NCBI RefSeq assembly: GCF_900299535.1
Contig: NZ_OMKE01000009.1
Span: forward strand, 230,042 to 294,041
Direction of reading: 5' to 3'
From: Aquimarina aquimarini
GTDB taxonomy: Bacteria; Bacteroidota; Bacteroidia; Flavobacteriales; Flavobacteriaceae
DNA: 64,000 nt
Shown here: positions 28,253 through 35,192 of the stretch, piece by piece
Layout of the letters: each line of letters starts with the position of its first letter
How positions within the stretch are numbered: the stretch's first letter is position 1
Translations under genes and position numbers: made by a program
Notes under the pieces: generated by a model
The model's database searches: none
What the model was told of the DNA's origin: nothing
Seen by the model: only the letters and a program-made list of their open reading frames with translations

Positions 28253-28510
28253 ATGAGTTTAAAAAAAATAGCCAGAAAATGTGGTGTAACCCTAAGCTCA
28301 CTAAATGACCTCAACAAAGGAAATGTAAGAGCTAGTATTGCAGAAAAACTTGGAGTTACTGTTTCTTCTTTACAAAATTTTGTAGATGGAGGATCCAGTA
28401 CTGCACTTGCTTCTAAAATAGAAATAACTTCATCAAGTTTACAAGAACTTCGAAACTTAATTGGACAACGAGGTGCAATAGGTTTAATCATAGGCTTATT
28501 GCTATCATGA
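28253..28510 (+). CDS. 85-aa protein with three 23-residue HTH-like repeats
   Basis: The protein is three tandem repeats with an exact 23-residue period: residues 6-28, 29-51 and 52-74. Each has the form [IL]-A-x-K-x-[GE]-[VI]-T-x-S-S-L-x-x-[LF], such as IAEKLGVTVSSLQNFVDGG. This resembles the helix-turn-helix of LacI/Cro-like regulators ('IAEKLGVSxSTV') but is repeated and truncated. The last 12 residues (AIGLIIGLLLS) are hydrophobic. I know no family with this build. It is 250 bases after the ALDH gene and 213 before an AraC regulator. Confidence 0.72.
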   Translation: MSLKKIARKCGVTLSSLNDLNKGNVRASIAEKLGVTVSSLQNFVDGGSSTALASKIEITSSSLQELRNLIGQRGAIGLIIGLLLS

Positions 28511-28531
28511 TCATTTATACAAAAAATGATA

Positions 28532-28590
28532 ATAACATTCTGATTTATGAATTACCAATCCTTCTTAATACTCATAAATCAGAATGTTAT
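28532..28590. repeat. Perfect 19-bp inverted repeat
   Basis: The left arm ATAACATTCTGATTTATGA (28532-28550) has its exact complement at 28572-28590, with a 21-base loop. On the minus strand it is followed by a T-rich run (TTATCATTTTTTG); on + there is no T-tract. It could be a terminator for minus transcription, an operator or a mobile-element footprint. Confidence 0.6.
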
Positions 28591-28723
28591 AAATACAGAA
28601 ATTACTTATACACATAAAATCAAAAACAAAATAATACTCACAATCTATAATCCCTACCCCTCTCGGTTGTATTACTACTAATCTTTATTGTAATGTAACC
28701 TTATAAAAAACGACATATCAAAT

Positions 28724-29572
28724 ATGATCAAAGAGTTTAAAGAATTTTCAACAGGAGCTTTATTAAAAATAGGAAACGAAGAACTATTAAAGTCTTATAC
28801 AACATCAACCATTATTGATTTATATACTTTTATTTGGTCTCAGAGCAGTGAAGCTGTTATTGAGATTGATGGGGTCTCAACGACATTACAAAAAGATAGA
28901 ATCGTAGTATTAACCCCCAATCAATATTTCAGATACATTAGTGGATCTGGTAGTATTGTATATCAATTTAACCGAGAGTTTTATTGTATCAAAGATCACG
29001 ACAAAGAAGTAAGCTGTATGGGAATACTTTTTTACAGTAACAATACTGCTCCTCTAATAGAATTAAACAGTACCGAACACAACAAACTAGATCAGCTACA
29101 TAAAGTTTTCTTAGATGAGCTTGGTACTGTAGATACTATTCAGGCTGAAATGCTCAGGATGCTAATGGCTAGATTCATAATCACAGTTACACGTCTTATC
29201 AAACAACAAAATAATTATAGTAAACTGGGTAATCAAGTAGACCTAGTTAGAAATTTTAATATACTAGTAGACTCTCATTTTAGAAAAGAACATAGTGTAG
29301 GGTTTTATGCAAAACAGTTATTCAAATCCCCTAAAACACTCTCTAATAATTTTGCCAAATTTGGTAAAAGTCCATTACAGATCATTCATGACCGAATTAT
29401 ATTAGAAGCCAAACGTTTACTCATCTATACCGATAAATCTGCCAAAGAAATTGCATACGAAATCGGATTTGAAGATGCATCTCACCTCAGCAGAATGTTC
29501 AAAAAACACACATCTTTCTCTCCTTCTGAATTCAAAAAACAATTAAAATCAGAAATTATAGAACAGTATTAG
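28724..29572 (+). CDS. AraC family transcriptional regulator
   Basis: A 282-residue regulator with an N-terminal sensory region (about 1-150) containing cupin-like beta strands ('VIEIDGVSTTLQKDRIVVLTPNQYFRYI') and a C-terminal AraC/XylS HTH (about 185-280): 'HSVGFYAKQLFKSPKTLSNNFAKFGKSPLQIIHDRIILEAKRLLIYTDKSAKEIAYEIGFEDASHLSRMFKKHTSFSPSEFKK'. Both helices of the double HTH are intact. It begins a + strand run of small genes; the two matching upstream modules at 30581 and 30844 are candidate targets. Confidence 0.93.
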   Translation: MIKEFKEFSTGALLKIGNEELLKSYTTSTIIDLYTFIWSQSSEAVIEIDGVSTTLQKDRIVVLTPNQYFRYISGSGSIVYQFNREFYCIKDHDKEVSCMGILFYSNNTAPLIELNSTEHNKLDQLHKVFLDELGTVDTIQAEMLRMLMARFIITVTRLIKQQNNYSKLGNQVDLVRNFNILVDSHFRKEHSVGFYAKQLFKSPKTLSNNFAKFGKSPLQIIHDRIILEAKRLLIYTDKSAKEIAYEIGFEDASHLSRMFKKHTSFSPSEFKKQLKSEIIEQY

Positions 29573-29617
29573 TGTATTAAAAATTAATAGCACATCAAGT
29601 AATTTAAAGTAAAGAAA

Positions 29618-30091
29618 ATGAAAAATTTACTTCATCCTCTCAAAGCAATAATAATTGGACTTTCATTTTTTATCTATACAACAAATAAAGCACAGGTAAC
29701 TTATGAGAACCAGTTAGAAACAATATATCTGAATAATTATACAGAAGAAATGACCTATGCAAATAATTTTAGTGCTTTAAATAATGGGCTAATTGCTATG
29801 GGTAAAGTTAATTTTGGGTCAGAAATCAAAAAAGCAAAGAAAAACAAAAGCAACCTAGTCTTTTTATCAAAAAGAAATAACATTCAAATTCACACCTATA
29901 ATTATCTAAAAATTATACGCAAAGGAGCCAACAAAAGTACTGACAGCAAAGTCTTTATTCATTTTGTATATGAGAAATTTCCTGAATTAATCAACCAATT
30001 CAAGAAAGATAATAACCTTAAAGAATTGTATTTTATCTCTAGAAAGAATACTTTTAATGGGAAAATAGACGCTTTACCCTTTATTTTATAA
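29618..30091 (+). CDS. Uncharacterised secreted protein
   Basis: A 157-residue protein with a signal peptide (about 1-26, ending in 'TTNKAQ'). No family was recognised. The mature part is rich in Asn and Lys and includes 'NNGLIAMGKVNFGSEIKKAKKNKSNLVFLSKRNN' and a 'FPELINQFKKDNNLKELYFISRKN' segment, without metal or catalytic motifs that I can identify. It lies 45 bases after the AraC gene and 41 before doxX, so it is likely co-transcribed with them. Confidence 0.75.
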   Translation: MKNLLHPLKAIIIGLSFFIYTTNKAQVTYENQLETIYLNNYTEEMTYANNFSALNNGLIAMGKVNFGSEIKKAKKNKSNLVFLSKRNNIQIHTYNYLKIIRKGANKSTDSKVFIHFVYEKFPELINQFKKDNNLKELYFISRKNTFNGKIDALPFIL

Positions 30092-30132
30092 CGGGATTAC
30101 CTTACTCAAAATTAAACAAATACTAACCCAAC

Positions 30133-30504
30133 ATGAAAAAGATTTTACCCCTATTGTTACGAATTATTGTAGCTATAATCTTGATTCAAACTTTAAGATT
30201 TAAATTTACGGCACATCCAGACAGTGTATATATTTTTACAAAAGTTGGGATGGAACCTTATGGTAGAATAATAACTGGAATAACAGAACTTATTTCAGGA
30301 ATTTTAATATTAATCCCAAGAACTGCATGGATAGGTGCAACGCTTAGTTTAGGAATTATTGGAGGAGCCATTATGATTCACCTCACTAAACTAGGTATCG
30401 AAATTAATAATGACGGAGGAATTCTTTTTATAACCGCCATTGTAACTTTTATACTGAGTGCTATTATTTTATGGATCAGAAGAAAAGAAGTTAAGTTTTT
30501 TTGA
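30133..30504 (+). CDS. DoxX family membrane protein
   Basis: A 123-residue four-helix membrane protein of the DoxX/MauE-like family. The first helix with 'LLLRIIVAIILIQTLRFKFTAHPDSVYIF', the 'GRIITGITELISGILILIPRTAWIGA' segment and the 'GGAIMIHLTKLGIE' segment match DoxX domains. DoxX proteins act in redox and envelope functions in several bacteria. It is the last gene before a strong terminator at 30547. Confidence 0.86.
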   Translation: MKKILPLLLRIIVAIILIQTLRFKFTAHPDSVYIFTKVGMEPYGRIITGITELISGILILIPRTAWIGATLSLGIIGGAIMIHLTKLGIEINNDGGILFITAIVTFILSAIILWIRRKEVKFF

Positions 30505-30546
30505 CAATAAAAAAAATAGCAACCTCATTTATATCCAAATGATCTC

Positions 30547-30576
30547 AACTCCTCTACACCTAGAGGAGTTTTTTTA
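30547..30576 (+). terminator. Rho-independent terminator after doxX
   Basis: A perfect 10-bp stem AACTCCTCTA with TAGAGGAGTT, 4-base loop, followed by a T-run. It ends the AraC-doxX unit, so the next genes need their own promoters. Confidence 0.92.
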
Positions 30577-30580
30577 TTTA

Positions 30581-30649
30581 AGGGAATAATTGACAAGTAA
30601 CAAGGAAGAACTATCATTCTTTTTCCTCTAAATATGCAAGACCTTTGTA
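30581..30649 (+). promoter_or_regulatory. Regulatory module copy A
   Basis: AGGGAATAA, TTGACAAG (30590-30597), exactly 45 bases, then CTTTGTA (30643-30649), which would be the 3' part of a -7 box. A second copy with the same spacing is at 30844-30912. A GGGAA-type motif is repeated at a 21-bp start-to-start distance, the double-site form of AraC regulators. The 51-aa ORF starts 25 bases after CTTTGTA. Confidence 0.65.
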
Positions 30650-30673
30650 CTATCAATTTTAAAACCATATAAA

Positions 30674-30829
30674 ATGAAAATACATAATAAATCAATCTTC
30701 AATTTGATAGAGATTTTTGGTCAAGGAAAAAAAAGAATAATCAATTCTATACATCCTAAAACTCATTGTGAACAAAAAGGTCTTCATGATTTTTACTGTA
30801 ATACAGAAAAAGTATTGGTCAACAAATAG
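30674..30829 (+). CDS. Small 51-aa protein
   Basis: A 51-residue ORF (MKIHNKSIFNLIEIFGQG... to ...KVLVNK) with two Cys residues, two Lys/Arg-rich patches and no TM helix. It is supported by its own promoter module ending 24 bases upstream and a terminator directly before that module. It is short and I know no homologue. It may be co-transcribed with the AhpD-like gene 153 bases downstream, though that gene has its own module copy. Translation could not be confirmed from sequence alone. Confidence 0.5.
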   Translation: MKIHNKSIFNLIEIFGQGKKRIINSIHPKTHCEQKGLHDFYCNTEKVLVNK

Positions 30830-30843
30830 AAGAAAGAGTTGTC

Positions 30844-30912
30844 AGGGAAAATTTGACAAGAAATCGGGAAAAATAACTATTCTAATCCCACAAATTACAC
30901 CTGATCTTTGTA
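30844..30912 (+). promoter_or_regulatory. Regulatory module copy B
   Basis: AGGGAAAAT, TTGACAAG (30853-30860), exactly 45 bases, CTTTGTA (30906-30912), as in copy A, with more than half of the 45 spacer bases identical. GGGAAAAT and GGGAAAAAT are 21 bases apart. It precedes the AhpD-like gene by 70 bases. Confidence 0.65.
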
Positions 30913-30982
30913 TCAGATAAAAAAACAAAATTTAACACATCCAAAAAATCAAATTTTGGATACTAATAAAAACAATAAAATT

Positions 30983-31531
30983 ATGAGCACATTTAATGTT
31001 CCAACTAGAGAAGAAGTAAACACTAGCAATCAAGCAATTTTTGATAATTTAAACAAAGCATTAGGATTTGTTCCAAACTTATATGCTACTTATGCACATA
31101 GTGAAACAGCATTAGAGAACTACCTAAACCTTGCAAATGCAAAAACCTCTCTTTCTGCAAAAGAAAAAGAAGCTGTTAATCTTGCTGTAAGTGAAGTAAA
31201 CGGATGTATTTACTGTTTATCAGCACACACTGCAATTGGTAAAATGAATGGTTTTACAGACGAGCAAATATTAGAACTTAGAGCTGGTCATGCTTCTTTT
31301 GACACAAAACTTGATGCATTAGCTAAACTAGCTAAAAATGTTACAGAAAACAGAGGAAAAGCTGATCAAGAAGTAATCAATAATTTTCTTTCTTCTGGAT
31401 ACAACAAAGGAAGTCTAATTGATACAATCGTTCTTGTAGGAGATAAAACTATCTCAAATTATGTACATGGAACGACTCAGATTCCAGTTGACTTCCCTGT
31501 TGCTCAACCATTAGAGACTACAGGAGTTTAA
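30983..31531 (+). CDS. Carboxymuconolactone decarboxylase / AhpD-like protein
   Basis: A 182-residue all-alpha protein of the CMD/AhpD superfamily. The start at 30983 (MSTFNVPTREEVN) is chosen because the 25 residues before it are polar, unlike the family, and would overlap the promoter module. The redox motif is 'NGCIYCLSAHTAIGK', with two Cys in CxxC spacing and the following His, typical of peroxidase-type AhpD proteins. It is therefore a candidate peroxide or disulfide reductant rather than a lactone decarboxylase. It is followed by a secreted cupredoxin-like gene. Confidence 0.9.
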   Translation: MSTFNVPTREEVNTSNQAIFDNLNKALGFVPNLYATYAHSETALENYLNLANAKTSLSAKEKEAVNLAVSEVNGCIYCLSAHTAIGKMNGFTDEQILELRAGHASFDTKLDALAKLAKNVTENRGKADQEVINNFLSSGYNKGSLIDTIVLVGDKTISNYVHGTTQIPVDFPVAQPLETTGV

Positions 31532-31580
31532 TACTATAAATTGGTAACCATATTATAAATCCACGATAATTGAATTCCAT

Positions 31581-31620
31581 CAGAAAAGGATGAACTCATA
31601 ACATTGTTCTTCCTTTTCTG
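31581..31620 (+). promoter_or_regulatory. Hairpin upstream of the cupredoxin-like gene
   Basis: CAGAAAAGGA and GAAC pair with GTTC and TCCTTTTCTG across a T/T mismatch, with a 10-base loop. It lies 37 bases before the ATG and has A rather than T after it, so it is a leader structure more than a terminator. Confidence 0.5.
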
Positions 31621-31657
31621 AAAAAATTAAAATCATTTAAATACATAAATTAAAATC

Positions 31658-32026
31658 ATGAAAAAGTTAATCACTGCATTTTTATTCATTCTAGCAATCA
31701 CTTTTAGCGCACAAGCGCAACAAGTAAAAACAGTATCTTTAGAACAAACTAAAGGAGAATTTACTCAAAAAGGAATTACCCTTTCAGAAGGCAGCTATGT
31801 TTTCAATATTTCTAACAATGATGTTGGAACTGATGTTGGCTTTGTATTAGTACCTGAAGGAAAAGATGCTTCTGATGCAAAAAATCATATAAAGACTGCT
31901 TATGTAACAAAAGTAGTTGCAAATGGTAAGACAGAAAGTTCAAAAACTGTTGCCTTAAAAAGAGGAACTTATAAATACTTCTGTCCACTAAACAAGACTC
32001 CACAATACACTTTGGTTGTAGAATAG
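31658..32026 (+). CDS. Cupredoxin-like secreted protein
   Basis: A 122-residue protein with a signal peptide (cleavage near residue 20, 'SAQAQ'). The rest is a beta-sandwich candidate: 'GITLSEGSYVFNISNNDVGTDVGFVLVPEGKD' then 'TVALKRGTYKYFCPLNKTPQYTLVVE'. The Y-K-Y-F-C-P-L motif resembles the Cys loop of cupredoxins, but the usual His and Met ligands are not both visible around it, so copper binding is uncertain. A strong terminator follows. Confidence 0.65.
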   Translation: MKKLITAFLFILAITFSAQAQQVKTVSLEQTKGEFTQKGITLSEGSYVFNISNNDVGTDVGFVLVPEGKDASDAKNHIKTAYVTKVVANGKTESSKTVALKRGTYKYFCPLNKTPQYTLVVE

Positions 32027-32046
32027 TCTTTTTACATTTCTTTAAA

Positions 32047-32092
32047 AAAATAGAAACCTTACTAAATAAGATTAGTAAGGTTTCTATTTTTT
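32047..32092 (+). terminator. Terminator after the cupredoxin-like gene
   Basis: A 15-bp perfect stem TAGAAACCTTACTAA with its complement, 6-base loop, then six T residues. Confidence 0.93.
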
Positions 32093-32133
32093 ATATTTTA
32101 GCAAGAAAATAAACCTAAAATATAATTGATCTG

Positions 32134-32856
32134 ATGAAAAAACTTGTAATACTTACATCACTCGCCCTACTTTGTATTGCTTGTAACACAAATATCAAAA
32201 AAGAAAAACAATATGATGAAGATATAGAAATAAGAGACCCTAAACCTATATCAGATAATCAAAAAAAAATACCAACAACTGCAGAAGCTATTGCTCACGC
32301 AAATGGTTTACAACATTGGAATAAAGTAACAGAAATAAGTTTTACATATAACATCGATCAAGATAGCCTTCATTATGAACGATCATGGAACTGGAAACCT
32401 AAAACTGATATTGTAACTTTAATCTCTCCCAAAGACACTACAACATACAATAGAGCCCAAATAGACAGCACCTCTATAAAAGCAGATCAACGATTTATTA
32501 ATGATAAATACTGGTTACTTGCCCCTTTTAACCTTACATGGGATTCAAAAAGCTTTACATCAAAACATCAAGTAAAAGCCATAGCACCTATAAGTAACAC
32601 ACAAATGCAAAAGCTTACCATTGTATATAAAAATGATGGAGGGTATACACCTGGTGATGCCTATGACTTTTATTTTGAAGGAGATTTTATAATTAAAGAA
32701 TGGGTATTTAGACAAAAAAATCAAAAAGAACCTTCTATAATCACTTCTTGGGAAGATTATCAAGACTTTAACGGTATCAAAATCGCTAAAATGCATAAGC
32801 AAATTGAAGGAAATCGGATACTGTATTTTACAAATATTAAAATCATCACTCAATAA
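32134..32856 (+). CDS. DUF6503-like lipoprotein
   Basis: A 240-residue lipoprotein (lipobox ending at Cys17, 'LLCIAC'). The motif order 'AEAIAHANGLQHWNKVTEISFTYNI', 'WNWKPKTDIVTL', 'RFINDKYWLLAPFNLTWD' and 'ITSWEDYQDFNGIKIAKMHK' is that of DUF6503-type proteins, which resemble LolA/LppX beta-half-barrel lipoproteins. The role is not established. It is convergent with the oxidoreductase gene, with a gap of 15 bases. Confidence 0.7.
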   Translation: MKKLVILTSLALLCIACNTNIKKEKQYDEDIEIRDPKPISDNQKKIPTTAEAIAHANGLQHWNKVTEISFTYNIDQDSLHYERSWNWKPKTDIVTLISPKDTTTYNRAQIDSTSIKADQRFINDKYWLLAPFNLTWDSKSFTSKHQVKAIAPISNTQMQKLTIVYKNDGGYTPGDAYDFYFEGDFIIKEWVFRQKNQKEPSIITSWEDYQDFNGIKIAKMHKQIEGNRILYFTNIKIITQ

Positions 32857-32871
32857 TAAAATACTCCAAAA

Positions 32872-33870
32872 CTATATTTCTGTCACAGGTTTTACGATAG
32901 CCCAAGTTCCTGTTTCTTTTGACTCTTCTGATGCCAATCCTATACATTGCAAGTTAGCTACTTCTATAGCATTTGCATAGCTAGGTATTCCAGACTCTAC
33001 AGCATCTAGAAAAGAAGAAATCGATTCATGCATCCCTGGCCAGTCTGCATATGGCTGTATCGCTGGTAATAACCGAATATCCCATATAGGATTTCTTTTT
33101 GTCCTTGTTTTTAATTCTCCAGTTAAAACATCAATATGCATATCCCCATTATCTCCAACAACTTCTATTTTTATAGTCAATACTTCAACACTATCTATAT
33201 TTACCTTAAACTCGCCCCAAACTCCGTTATAATCAAAAAAACAAGTGCTTTGGCTTTGACGGCGCCCCTGAGTACCATAACCATCCATCAAAAGTACACG
33301 TTTAGGGCTGGAATCTAATAAAACATTAAGAACATGAACATACCAAACTGATAAACGATTTATAGTATTTGTATCTTGATTAGAATCTCTTCCCCAATTC
33401 GACTGTAGACGAATACTCGCCGTTTGCACATTTCCTATAGTTTGTTTTTTTATCAATTCTGAAGCCATACTTATTGCAGGAACAAGAGCAAGTTCTAAAT
33501 CAGCATGAGTAATTTGCTGAGCAGCAAGCAACTCTTTTAACACTTCGGGGATCAATACTCTTGTATGTGCTATCGGAGGTTCATAAAAAATAGCCTTGGC
33601 AGAGTTTACCCCTGCAATAATAGCATTTGCATGAACCTCATCTGGCACAGCAATCATTACCGCTTCTATTTTTATTGAGTCTAGTAAATCCTTATACCCC
33701 CTATAAATATCAATAGTATCTCCAAAATCCGCTCTAATCATCTGTATAGTAGCTTCACTTCTAGCAGAAATAGCAACTATTTCTGCTCTTCCGTCTCTTC
33801 TTAATGCAGGTATATACGCATCTTTAACCCAAGATCCATAACCAATAATTCCTAATTTTATTTTTGTCAT
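32872..33870 (-). CDS. Gfo/Idh/MocA family oxidoreductase
   Basis: A 332-residue NAD(P)-binding oxidoreductase. The Rossmann fold opens with 'KLGIIGYGSWVKDAYIPAL'; 'AVMIAVPDEVHANAIIAGVNSAKAIFYEPPIAHT' has Glu in place of the common 'EKP' Lys-Pro pair (E-P-P), so the catalytic Lys of the EKP motif is replaced. This suggests a non-standard or non-enzymatic function. It is divergent from an AraC regulator (186 bases between), a layout often seen with substrate-inducible pathways. The substrate is unknown. Confidence 0.82.
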   Translation of the reverse strand: MTKIKLGIIGYGSWVKDAYIPALRRDGRAEIVAISARSEATIQMIRADFGDTIDIYRGYKDLLDSIKIEAVMIAVPDEVHANAIIAGVNSAKAIFYEPPIAHTRVLIPEVLKELLAAQQITHADLELALVPAISMASELIKKQTIGNVQTASIRLQSNWGRDSNQDTNTINRLSVWYVHVLNVLLDSSPKRVLLMDGYGTQGRRQSQSTCFFDYNGVWGEFKVNIDSVEVLTIKIEVVGDNGDMHIDVLTGELKTRTKRNPIWDIRLLPAIQPYADWPGMHESISSFLDAVESGIPSYANAIEVANLQCIGLASEESKETGTWAIVKPVTEI

Positions 33871-34056
33871 ATATTAATCACATTGTGGAGTTTAGTTTTC
33901 TAAAAGCTTCCTTGTAAATTTACTTTGAAGTAGTTTCCTTTTGTCTGATTCAAAAGTAAAAACACTGTCTTATTTTTTGTAAAACAAAATATCCAAATCA
34001 TAAGACATATTATTCTTTGATTTTTGATTATTAATAATAAAAGATAGTTTTGTCAT

Positions 34057-34917
34057 ATGAAAATATCTTATGAGCCTATATACCTAAATCAATCTGAATC
34101 ACTCAAGGTTCAAAAATATACACATACCTCAAAATGCAGTAGTGTAAGTTGGCACCTACATGCCAAATACGAAATTGTGTATATTAAGAATGGGCAAGGA
34201 AATATTCAAATAGATTCGCATTATGAAAAATACACTGAAGGAACACTCATATTTTTAGCTCCAAATACTTCTCATATGCCTTTTGGGAATAGTGTATTCA
34301 AAAATAACATAGAAATTGTTATCCATTTTTCAGAAAACTTCATCTCTGATAAACTAGTTCACTTTCCTGAATTTGATTCGATATCAAAATTTTTAAAAAC
34401 AATCACAAGTGCAATCATATTCTCTTCAGAAACACACAAGAAACTAGCTTCTTTATTTTCTAAATGTGAGAAACAAAATAAAACCGAAAAATTATTAAGT
34501 TTTTTAACAATTCTCTACGAGCTATCTATTGCAAAAGGCCAAAGATCTGTATCAAAAAACAAGCTCTTTCTTGATAGCAATAAAGACTCACTAGAAAGAG
34601 TTTCTAAAATATATCAATATATAAATGATAAATATGACCAAGAGATACGTTCAGAAACTTTAGCAAAGCAATTAGGGCTAACCCCTAACTCTTTTTGTCG
34701 AATGTTTAAAACAGCTACCAATAGAAGTTTTATTGATTTTGTAAATGAATTTAGAATAAAAAAGGCTCAAGAATATTTTAAGTACAATGATAGTGCAATA
34801 TCAGAAGTAATGTATCAATGTGGTTTTAATGATCCTTCATATTTCTCAAGACAATTCAAAAAATACACAGGTATAACCCCCTCAATCTACATTAAGCAAC
34901 TACATCAATCTAAGTGA
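34057..34917 (+). CDS. AraC family transcriptional regulator
   Basis: A 286-residue regulator with a cupin-type N-terminal domain (residues 20-110; 'SWHLHAKYEIVYIKNGQGNIQI' and 'EGTLIFLAPNTSHMPF') and an AraC HTH at about 185-285 ('RSETLAKQLGLTPNSFCRMFKTATNRSFIDFVNEFRIKKAQEYF' and 'ISEVMYQCGFNDPSYFSRQFKKYTGITPSIY'). Such cupin-AraC pairs usually sense sugars or small organic molecules. It is divergent from the Gfo/Idh gene, and a palindromic element separates it from the kynurenine operon, so it more likely controls the oxidoreductase than the operon. Confidence 0.92.
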   Translation: MKISYEPIYLNQSESLKVQKYTHTSKCSSVSWHLHAKYEIVYIKNGQGNIQIDSHYEKYTEGTLIFLAPNTSHMPFGNSVFKNNIEIVIHFSENFISDKLVHFPEFDSISKFLKTITSAIIFSSETHKKLASLFSKCEKQNKTEKLLSFLTILYELSIAKGQRSVSKNKLFLDSNKDSLERVSKIYQYINDKYDQEIRSETLAKQLGLTPNSFCRMFKTATNRSFIDFVNEFRIKKAQEYFKYNDSAISEVMYQCGFNDPSYFSRQFKKYTGITPSIYIKQLHQSK

Positions 34918-34931
34918 TATCAAACTATCTT

Positions 34932-35040
34932 ATACCAGTTATACTTTGAATTTACTGTAAAAAGAAAATCAGCTATTTTTTGTTTATGCAAAGAAGAAAA
35001 AGAAAATTTTATTGTGGTAAATTCAAAGTGTAAATGGTAT
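34932..35040. repeat. 109-bp palindromic MITE-like element
   Basis: The left end ATACCAGTTATACTTTGAAT and the reverse complement of the right end ATACCATTTACACTTTGAAT agree at 22 of 24 positions over the full terminal stretch. The interior is A-rich on + and weakly paired. There is no ORF. The end sequence TACcAGTTAT...GAATTT resembles that of the 4221-4380 element (TACgAGTTAT...GAATTT), so the two may be related. It lies between the AraC gene and the kynurenine operon. Confidence 0.65.
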
Positions 35041-35192
35041 TACTACAATTGATGTATTTCTCAAACAAAACCCTTACCATATTCGTTCTGTAATTTTGCT
35101 TGATAAAAAGTCAAAATAAAGTCAATTGTTTTTTTGGTATCATTATATTTTGTAATTTAGTGAAACACTGTTTCAATTATTAAAACACTAAA

